This document shows, one piece after another, positions 1 to 4,908 of a stretch of DNA of 12,436 nucleotides (the first letter of the stretch is position 1; each line of letters begins with the position of its first letter). A model generated the notes under the pieces. That model was not told the origin of the DNA and made no database searches. It saw only the letters and a list, made by a program, of their open reading frames with translations. This stretch comes from Bacilli bacterium (GTDB lineage Bacteria; Bacillota_I; Bacilli_A; RF39; UBA660): contig JAFUZI010000102.1 in assembly GCA_017476705.1 (NCBI GenBank), positions 1-12,436 of the forward strand, given 5' to 3'. The position numbers and the translations under genes are program-made.

Positions 1-322
1 AGACAAACAATGTCGAATTAAGGTAACTTTTGATCAACAATCAATTGATGGCAATTATGCAAGTACTTATGCAAATATACATCAGCGTATTTTCCTTCGC
101 GCTGATACAAATGCATCTGATAGCGATACTGTTTTATCATCTTCGAATATTTTAAGTGAAAGTGTAAAAGAGTATACATTTGATTTGAGAAATGATATTT
201 ATTTAGGTCGTGATTTATATTTGGGTGTTTCTGTTGGCTATCCAGTTAAAACATGGAATACTGTTGGTTCGGGTTGGCAGAATATTTTTAGAATTAAGAC
301 TATTCAAATGATTTATGAATAA
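1..322 (+). CDS. C-terminal part of a pilin-like surface protein (5' end outside window)
   Basis: An open frame enters from the left edge (first full codon at base 2) and ends at TAA 320-322, giving about 106 residues without a stop. It has no start here, so it is the 3' end of a longer gene. Its last ~80 residues line up with the end of the pilin-like protein encoded at 412-1512: both have an arginine/lysine strand, a Ser/Thr/Asn-rich stretch, the pattern LYxGVxVG and the ending IQxIY(D/E). This makes it a probable tandem paralogue with the same beta-rich C-terminal domain. The N-terminal part, which would show whether it carries a prepilin leader, is not visible. A terminator follows the stop at once, so the gene ends its own transcript. 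Function beyond a likely extracellular or pilus-associated role is inference. Confidence 0.75.
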   Translation, partial: DKQCRIKVTFDQQSIDGNYASTYANIHQRIFLRADTNASDSDTVLSSSNILSESVKEYTFDLRNDIYLGRDLYLGVSVGYPVKTWNTVGSGWQNIFRIKTIQMIYE

Positions 323-344
323 AACATCCTTTTTGGATGTTTTT
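321..344 (+). terminator. Rho-independent terminator after the partial pilin-like gene
   Basis: AAAACATCC (321-329) pairs with GGATGTTTT (335-343) around a T5 loop and runs into a T tract. It begins inside the stop codon of the preceding gene. Confidence 0.85.
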
Positions 345-357
345 AAAATTATTATTG

Positions 358-386
358 TTGATAAAAATAGATTATGTTGGTATAAT
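358..386 (+). promoter_or_regulatory. Sigma-A promoter of the pilin-like gene
   Basis: TTGATA (358-363) and TATAAT (381-386) are separated by 17 bases, with an extended -10 (TGG directly before TATAAT). The predicted start of transcription is near 393, giving a leader of about 20 bases that contains AGGAGG at 401-406. The gene therefore has its own promoter, separate from its upstream paralogue. Confidence 0.8.
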
Positions 387-411
387 TTAAATAGAATAAT
401 AGGAGGAATTT

Positions 412-1512
412 ATGAAAAGCAAAGGATTCACTTTAATAGAACTACTTGCTGTAATAGTAATACTTGCAGTAGTGGCCTTAATTGCATTTCCGGTTATAAC
501 TGGAATAATAGAAAAAACTAAAAAATCGGCAGCTTTAAGAAGTATAGAAGGGTATGTAGAAGCTGCAAATAATGCATCAGTATTATATGATTTAGATAAC
601 AATAAAGGTATAAATGTAACAGAAGTTAAACATACATTTACTAGTAATTCTGATACTACAGAATTTAGTAAGATAAAAGCAAAAGGAACACTTCCTACAT
701 ATTCATACCTAGACTTTGATATTAAAACAAAAGCAGTAAAAGAAGGACACTTTTGTATAAATGGTTATAGTGTATTATATAGTGGTGGTAAAGCACAATC
801 ATCAGAAACTAATTATTGTGAAGGAGACAATGCAGGTGAAGTAATTATAATACCTAAAGATGAGGGAAATTCATGTATTAATGCACAAGCTGCATCAGAT
901 AGACCAATATTTAAGTATGAGGCTACTGATGAGGGAGATGACTATATTTATGAATGTAAAGGTGGAGAGTGGTCTAGACACTCTAAAGCTGGATATCGTT
1001 GGGATGGTAAAATTTATATGTCAGGCGTTTATGATGCTGATCATTTTACAACTACATGGATAAAGTCATCTTCAGTATCAAATGGTACTAATTCTATGTC
1101 GTTTGGTAATTCATCTATTAACTATTCGGTAACATGGAGAGATGCAAGTCCATATTCGTCATCTAATAGTATTGAAGCAGTAATGGATAAGGGAATTAAA
1201 ATTGAACGACCTGGTAAAATACAATTTATGGGTAGAGTAACTGGTTCTACTAATACTCCAGTTACTGGAAGAGTTGGTTTAAAAACTTCACGTAGTGTTG
1301 GGACTAATGTAAGCACATTAACTGATGAAGTTGTTGCAGGTAATATAAATTCTACTAATAATACAACAGTTACATTAACTATACCATCAGAATATGTTGG
1401 TCAAACATTATATGTTGGAGTAAATGTTGGATTAAGATATTTAATTAATACAAATACTAGTTCTGCATCTGGATCATTTGCTATATCAGAGATTCAAATA
1501 ATTTATGATTAA
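412..1512 (+). CDS. Type IV pilin-like protein with prepilin leader and large beta-rich C-terminal domain
   Basis: The protein has 366 residues. A class III signal is clear: MKSKG followed by FTLIELL, so prepilin peptidase would cut between G5 and F6, and E10 is the conserved Glu at +5 of the mature protein. Residues 6-31 form the hydrophobic helix that anchors pilins in the membrane and packs the pilus core. The start is supported by AGGAGG with 5-base spacing. Residues ~35-145 look like a pilin globular domain. Residues ~195-366 are a Ser/Thr/Asn-rich, probably beta-sandwich domain shared with the partial gene upstream. There are four cysteines (115, 136, 155, 182), which could form two disulfides outside the cell. 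It is longer than typical major pilins, so it may be a minor or adhesive pilin or a pseudopilin. No assembly ATPase, PilC or prepilin peptidase gene lies in the window. Confidence 0.85.
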   Translation: MKSKGFTLIELLAVIVILAVVALIAFPVITGIIEKTKKSAALRSIEGYVEAANNASVLYDLDNNKGINVTEVKHTFTSNSDTTEFSKIKAKGTLPTYSYLDFDIKTKAVKEGHFCINGYSVLYSGGKAQSSETNYCEGDNAGEVIIIPKDEGNSCINAQAASDRPIFKYEATDEGDDYIYECKGGEWSRHSKAGYRWDGKIYMSGVYDADHFTTTWIKSSSVSNGTNSMSFGNSSINYSVTWRDASPYSSSNSIEAVMDKGIKIERPGKIQFMGRVTGSTNTPVTGRVGLKTSRSVGTNVSTLTDEVVAGNINSTNNTTVTLTIPSEYVGQTLYVGVNVGLRYLINTNTSSASGSFAISEIQIIYD

Positions 1513-1527
1513 AATAATAAAAAATAT

Positions 1528-1556
1528 TTGACAAACATATAATTTTTATGTATAAT
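1528..1556 (+). promoter_or_regulatory. Consensus sigma-A promoter of infC-rpmI-rplT
   Basis: TTGACA (1528-1533) and TATAAT (1551-1556) are spaced by exactly 17 bases, a perfect consensus pair. Transcription should start near 1563. A strong constitutive promoter fits a ribosomal operon controlled by attenuation further downstream. Confidence 0.92.
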
Positions 1557-1562
1557 TGATTA

Positions 1563-1680
1563 GGAAATTGAAAAAAGGAAAGAAGTGTATCCACACTCAC
1601 CCGATTGAATATATCAATGGGTATATGCCAAATGTAATTAATTGGGTAATAAAAGTGGATACATTGTATTCACTTTTTTT
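1563..1680 (+). ncRNA. L20-type leader (attenuator) of the infC-rpmI-rplT operon
   Basis: The leader can fold two ways that exclude each other. TGTATCCAC (1586-1594) is an exact complement of GTGGATACA (1655-1663), a long-range antiterminator stem enclosing a local hairpin in which ACCC (1599-1602) and ATTG (1604-1607) pair with CAAT (1615-1618) and GGGT (1619-1622). Alternatively 1651-1662 pairs with 1666-1677 around a 3-base loop to make a terminator ending in T7 (1674-1680). In B. subtilis, L20 binds the infC leader and causes premature termination, and the same position and logic apply here. The folding is seen in the sequence; binding by L20 is inferred from the family. Confidence 0.8.
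1651..1680 (+). terminator. Attenuator terminator upstream of infC
   Basis: A 12-bp stem (1651-1662 with 1666-1677, one G-U pair) is followed by the end of a T7 run. It lies just before the infC SD and shares bases 1655-1663 with the competing antiterminator stem, so it is conditional rather than a gene-end terminator. Confidence 0.8.
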
Positions 1681-1695
1681 GTGGAGGTGTCTAGT

Positions 1696-2217
1696 ATCGC
1701 AAAGGAAAGAGAAATGTACATTAATGATCAAATAAGAGCTCGTGAGGTAATGGTAATTGGGCCTAATGGAGAACAATTAGGTATTAAACCAATTGCTGAT
1801 GCTAAAACATTAGCTGGTTATGCTGGTTTTGATTTAGTTTTAATCAATGAAAAAGCTACTCCACCAGTAGCTAAAATAATGGATTATAATAAATATAAGT
1901 ACGAAAATAAAAAACGTCTTAAAGAAAATCAAAAGAAGCAAAGAGAATCCAATTTAGAGATGAAAGAATATAGATTATCTGTTACAATCGATGTTCATGA
2001 TTTTGATACACGTGTACGTAATGCTAGTAAATATTTAGAAAAAGGTCATAAAATAAAAGTTACTGTTCGTTTCAAAGGAAGAGAAATGGCCCACGTTGAA
2101 TTAGGTAAAGATGTATTAATGCGTTTTGCATCACAAGTTGATGCAATAGCAGAGATAGAACAACAACCTAAACTAGAGGGTAGATTTATGACAATGATAC
2201 TAATGCCAAAAAAATAA
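1696..2217 (+). CDS. infC: Translation initiation factor IF-3, probable AUC start
   Basis: IF-3 binds the 30S subunit, prevents premature joining of 50S and checks start-codon pairing. The family hallmarks are present: INDQIRAREV near the N-terminus, the linker with KIMDYNKYKYE, then a C-terminal domain with RLSVTIDVHDFDTRVRNA and VRFKGREMAH. The frame has no ATG ahead of 1714. GGAGG at 1683-1687 sits 8 bases before an ATC codon at 1696, giving 173 residues and the same N-terminal length as B. subtilis IF-3, which starts at AUU. Rare start codons in infC let IF-3 limit its own synthesis. ATG 1714 (behind a weak AGGAA) is the alternative start. It is the first gene of the infC-rpmI-rplT operon, 13 bases before rpmI. 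Confidence 0.93.
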   Translation: MAKEREMYINDQIRAREVMVIGPNGEQLGIKPIADAKTLAGYAGFDLVLINEKATPPVAKIMDYNKYKYENKKRLKENQKKQRESNLEMKEYRLSVTIDVHDFDTRVRNASKYLEKGHKIKVTVRFKGREMAHVELGKDVLMRFASQVDAIAEIEQQPKLEGRFMTMILMPKK

Positions 2218-2230
2218 GAGGAGGATTATT

Positions 2231-2422
2231 ATGCCAAAATTAAAAACACATAAAGCAACTGCTAAAGTAATTAAAGCAAGAAAAAATGACTTTAAAATGG
2301 GTAGACCAGGAACAAGACATAACACTGGTTCTAAAAATGCTGCATCAAATAGAAAAGGTAGAGCAGGATCTAGCTTATCTTGTAGCGATTATAAAAGAAT
2401 AAAAGGAATTTTAAGTAAATAA
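2231..2422 (+). CDS. rpmI: 50S ribosomal protein L35
   Basis: The small basic protein (63 residues) starts MPKLKTHKA and continues with a Lys/Arg-rich body containing GRPGTRHNTGSKN, as expected for L35, a late-assembling protein of the large subunit. Length matches the family (about 64-66). GAGGAGG at 2218-2224 lies 6 bases ahead of the ATG and touches the infC stop. It sits between infC and rplT as in most Firmicutes and should be controlled with them by the upstream leader. Confidence 0.97.
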   Translation: MPKLKTHKATAKVIKARKNDFKMGRPGTRHNTGSKNAASNRKGRAGSSLSCSDYKRIKGILSK

Positions 2423-2439
2423 TTTAGGAGGTAAGAAAC

Positions 2440-2961
2440 ATGGCAAGAGTTAAAGGTGGAAATATACATCACAATAGACGTGCTAAAGTAATGAAATTAG
2501 CAAAAGGTTACTTTGGTTCAAAACATAGATTATATAAAACTGCTAAAGAACAAGTAATGCATTCTTTAAAATATGCTTATAGAGATAGAAGACAAAAGAA
2601 AAGAGATTTCAGAAAACTTTGGATAACAAGAATTAATGCTGCATGTAGAATGAATGACATTAGTTATTCTAAATTCATTAATGGACTTAATAAAGCAGGA
2701 GTTATCATAAATAGAAAAATGTTATCTGAACTTGCAATTGAAAATCCAAAAGCATTCACTGAGTTAGTAAAAGTTGCTCAAGATGCATTAAATGGAAAAG
2801 TTAAAAAAGCAGAAGTTAAAGAAACAGTAAAAGAAGCAAAAACTGAATCAACTGATTTATCAAAAATGACAGTTGCTGAACTTAAAGAATTAGCAAAATC
2901 TAAAAAAATTGAAGGTTATACTTCAATGAAAAAAGCAGAATTAATCGATGCTTTAAAATAA
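2440..2961 (+). CDS. rplT: 50S ribosomal protein L20 with C-terminal SAP/Rho_N-like extension
   Basis: Residues 1-~118 are a normal L20: MARVKGG start, GYFGSKHRLYKTAKEQV, YAYRDRRQKKRDFRKLWI, and the C-terminal globular domain with NRKMLSELAI. L20 nucleates 50S assembly and in Firmicutes represses its own operon by binding the leader RNA. Typical L20 ends near residue 118; this one has 173. The extra part is a charged Lys/Glu/Ala linker (~119-138) followed by 139-173, where LSKMTVAELKELAKSKKIEGY and a second helix resemble the small helix-extended-helix fold of SAP or Rho N-terminal domains, which bind nucleic acid. There is no frameshift or stop between the parts. AGGAGGT at 2426-2432 supports the start. 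It is the last gene of the operon. Confidence 0.95.
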   Translation: MARVKGGNIHHNRRAKVMKLAKGYFGSKHRLYKTAKEQVMHSLKYAYRDRRQKKRDFRKLWITRINAACRMNDISYSKFINGLNKAGVIINRKMLSELAIENPKAFTELVKVAQDALNGKVKKAEVKETVKEAKTESTDLSKMTVAELKELAKSKKIEGYTSMKKAELIDALK

Positions 2962-2990
2962 AAATAGAAAATAATTTCTATTTTTTTTGC
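2961..2990 (+). terminator. Terminator of the infC-rpmI-rplT operon
   Basis: AAAATAGAAA (2961-2970) pairs with TTTCTATTTT (2975-2984) around ATAA, followed by a T8 tract (2981-2988). The tract also contains the -35 of the next promoter. Confidence 0.85.
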
Positions 2991-3015
2991 ATTTTTTTAA
3001 AATTTGTTATATAAT
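2987..3015 (+). promoter_or_regulatory. Promoter of the first paralogous unknown gene
   Basis: TATAAT at 3010-3015 is preceded at 17 bases by a weak -35, TTGCAT (2987-2992), that overlaps the terminator T tract. The predicted start is near 3020-3022, so the leader is only ~18 bases and begins AGCCATTAGGGG, which also holds the SD. The -10 and first transcribed bases (3007-3031) are nearly identical to 4131-4155 before the second paralogue. Confidence 0.7.
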
Positions 3016-3038
3016 ATACAGCCATTAGGGGTGATTTT

Positions 3039-4097
3039 ATGACTAATATGGCAAAATATATAAAAATTATAAAAAAATACATATCAAATGGCATGGAGGA
3101 TTTTACTGGTGTATATTTAATTGGTGATAAAAATACAATACTTAGGGCATTGAAAGCATATGTAAAAAAGAATCCAGAACATGTTAATGAAATAAATTAT
3201 ATTTTAAATAATTTTGATGAGTTAATTAAAATAGAATTAAGTTTAGATGAATTAAAAAAAGTTTTTGAAAATAAAAATAAATATAGATACGTTAAATATA
3301 CAAATATTGTAAGTGATATATTATTTTATGATGACGAAGAAGCTTTAAAAATAATTAAGAAAAAAAATTATTCACTTGTTGAATTATCAACATCTATAAA
3401 ACTTTTTTCAGAAAATTATCCATTACAAGTAAATGAAATAAATAGATTAAATGAAATATATAACATGTTAAATGTTGATAGAAAAAAAACTAGTAATACT
3501 TATATAGATAAATCAGTTTTATGTGGAAAAAGCTTATTTGATAAGAAAACTGAGATGGATAATCAGTTAAAAGAATTATATTTAAGTAACTTATCAATTG
3601 AAGAATTTTGTTCTCTTAACAACGTTACAATAAAATCAATAAAAAGTTTATGTGATAAATATATGGAAGATAATAAAAAAATAATTGATGAAATATTAAA
3701 TAGAGATAGTAGTGAATTTAAAAATTATATTAAGAATTTGGGTTTATCTATATTAGAAAAAGAAGAATTTGATAGATTAGATTATTATTTATATACCAAA
3801 TTGAAATATGAAGATTTTAGAGATATACTTTATCAAGTATTACCTAAAGAACAAGTTCTTTTAATACTTAAAAAACTAAATAAAACACGTAAGATAACAT
3901 GTGGCGTATACATTAATAAGAATAAAGAACTAGAAGCTATCAATATCATAAACGGTAAAGTTATAAGCAATGAAGAAAAAATAAAGATATTTGATTTCTT
4001 AGAAGAAAATAATTTACCACTTGATTTATATAAAACAGCATTAAAAAAATATGCAAATGGTAATTTAGATTTAGGAAGACAAAAAAAGAAAAAATAA
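3039..4097 (+). CDS. Unknown protein, longer member of a tandem paralogous pair
   Basis: I do not recognise this 352-residue protein. It is highly charged (Lys/Glu/Asn-rich), appears fully helical, and has no signal peptide or membrane segment, so it is probably cytoplasmic. Residues ~176-345 are homologous to most of the protein at 4214-4828. Three blocks match: LSNLSIEEFCSLNNVTIKS (182-200), DFRDILYQVLP (259-269), and EEKIKIFDFLEENNLP (312-327) followed by TALKKYANGNLDL (333-345). The first block has the look of a helix-turn-helix (LSIEEF, turn at NNV, then a second helix), so nucleic-acid binding is possible but unproven. A weaker copy may lie at 110-127 (NYSLVELSTSIKLF). The unique N-terminal half has no motif I can name. 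The start is supported by GGGGTGAT (3028-3035) three bases before ATG. It has its own promoter and terminator. Confidence 0.75.
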   Translation: MTNMAKYIKIIKKYISNGMEDFTGVYLIGDKNTILRALKAYVKKNPEHVNEINYILNNFDELIKIELSLDELKKVFENKNKYRYVKYTNIVSDILFYDDEEALKIIKKKNYSLVELSTSIKLFSENYPLQVNEINRLNEIYNMLNVDRKKTSNTYIDKSVLCGKSLFDKKTEMDNQLKELYLSNLSIEEFCSLNNVTIKSIKSLCDKYMEDNKKIIDEILNRDSSEFKNYIKNLGLSILEKEEFDRLDYYLYTKLKYEDFRDILYQVLPKEQVLLILKKLNKTRKITCGVYINKNKELEAINIINGKVISNEEKIKIFDFLEENNLPLDLYKTALKKYANGNLDLGRQKKKK

Positions 4098-4108
4098 TTT
4101 CTTTTTTT
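4081..4108 (+). terminator. A/T-rich terminator overlapping the end of the first paralogue
   Basis: AAAAAAAGAAA (4081-4091) pairs with TTTCTTTTTTT (4098-4108) around AAATAA, which includes the stop codon. It is weak because it has a single G-C pair, but it is placed like the other terminators here. Confidence 0.6.
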
Positions 4109-4109
4109 G

Positions 4110-4139
4110 TTTACTTTTCATATAATTTTATTATATAAT
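4110..4139 (+). promoter_or_regulatory. Promoter of the second paralogous unknown gene
   Basis: TATAAT at 4134-4139 has a possible -35 TTTACT at 4110-4115 (18-base spacer). Bases 4131-4155 match the promoter and first transcribed bases of the upstream paralogue at 23 of 25 positions. Unlike that gene, about 67 bases of leader separate the predicted start (near 4146) from the ATG at 4214. Confidence 0.65.
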
Positions 4140-4213
4140 ATAAAGCCATTGGGGGATAAAATATAATAAAATTTTAGGCATGAAATTATAAATAAATAGA
4201 AAGTGAGTGTATT

Positions 4214-4828
4214 ATGAACAAAACAGAAGATTTAAAAACTACATCTAATAAAAAAACATTAGAAAAAGAATTGATAAATGATATATTACTTAGCGATTTA
4301 TCAATTGATGAATATTGTTCTAAAACAGGAATACCAATTGCTAAATTAAAAAATATATGTATTAGATATGCAAAATCTTGTGATATAGAAAAAGCAAATA
4401 TTGGAAAAACTTTGTTAGAAAGAAGTAATGCTGAATTTTTAAATAATTTTAAAAATATAGTTTTATTAGAATTGACAAAAGAAGAAGCTGATATTTTTGA
4501 CTATCTTGATATTACAAGATTTTCGGCAAAAGACTTTAGAGAAATATTAACAGGATTAATTCCTTTAGATGTTATAAAAGAAATACTAACAAGAACTGAT
4601 CCACATAGAATTGAGCCTGCATATAATTTAAATCAATTTGTCTGTAAAGAAGCAAGATTAAGTTGTAATACTGTAATAGGTGGTAGAACTGTTACTAGAG
4701 AAGAAAAAGAAAAAATTTATATTTATTTAGAAGAAAATAATTACCCTTCATGTTTATTTATGACAGCATTAAAAAAATATTTAAGTGGTAGATTAAACCT
4801 AGATAGTAAAGTGCTTGTTAAGGAATAA
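4214..4828 (+). CDS. Unknown protein, shorter member of the tandem paralogous pair
   Basis: This 204-residue protein is not one I recognise. From residue ~21 on it aligns with the C-terminal half of the protein at 3039-4097: LSDLSIDEYCSKTGIPIAK (26-44), KDFREILTGLIP (106-117), EEKEKIYIYLEENNYP (163-178) and TALKKYLSGRLNL (184-196). It therefore consists of the shared module with almost no extra N-terminal part. It appears helical and soluble, with five cysteines (35, 49, 56, 144, 151) plus C180, more than its paralogue. The block at 26-44 could be a helix-turn-helix. No strong SD precedes ATG 4214 (only AAGTGAG at 4201-4207), which suggests weak or conditional translation. It sits between its paralogue and parE, with its own promoter and terminator. 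Function unknown. Confidence 0.75.
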   Translation: MNKTEDLKTTSNKKTLEKELINDILLSDLSIDEYCSKTGIPIAKLKNICIRYAKSCDIEKANIGKTLLERSNAEFLNNFKNIVLLELTKEEADIFDYLDITRFSAKDFREILTGLIPLDVIKEILTRTDPHRIEPAYNLNQFVCKEARLSCNTVIGGRTVTREEKEKIYIYLEENNYPSCLFMTALKKYLSGRLNLDSKVLVKE

Positions 4829-4847
4829 AAAACTATAATGTTTTGTT

Positions 4848-4885
4848 AAAAAATAAGGAAATCTTTGATATTTTCTTATTTTTTT
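4848..4885 (+). terminator. Terminator of the second paralogue, enclosing the parE -35
   Basis: AAAAAATAAGGAAA (4848-4861) pairs with TTTTCTTATTTTTT (4871-4884), one G-U pair, around a 9-base loop, followed by further T. The loop (4862-4870) contains TTGATA, the -35 of the parE promoter. Confidence 0.75.
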
Positions 4886-4893
4886 GTTATAAT
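4865..4893 (+). promoter_or_regulatory. Extended -10 promoter of parE
   Basis: TTGATA (4865-4870) and TATAAT (4888-4893) are 17 bases apart, with TGT directly before the -10 (extended -10). The predicted start near 4900 leaves only about 9 bases before the parE ATG, so the mRNA would begin in or just before the SD (AAGGTGAT, 4898-4905). Confidence 0.8.
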
Positions 4894-4908
4894 GAATAAG
4901 GTGATATC

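Noticed and set aside
315..602. Small open frames at 315-521 (+) and 387-602 (-) over the promoter and start of the pilin-like gene
   Set aside because: They lie across a terminator, promoter and strong SD, or opposite the real coding frame, and have no recognisable product.
860..1316. Frames at 860-1063 (+) and 1122-1316 (-) inside the pilin-like gene
   Set aside because: Both are out-of-frame shadows without SD or family similarity.
1642..1695. infC start at TTG 1642
   Set aside because: The extra residues would run through the attenuator terminator and the SD, and do not match IF-3 N-termini.
4834..4839. TATAAT just after the second paralogue as a parE promoter
   Set aside because: There is no -35 at a workable distance, and it lies upstream of the terminator; the better pair is 4865-4893.
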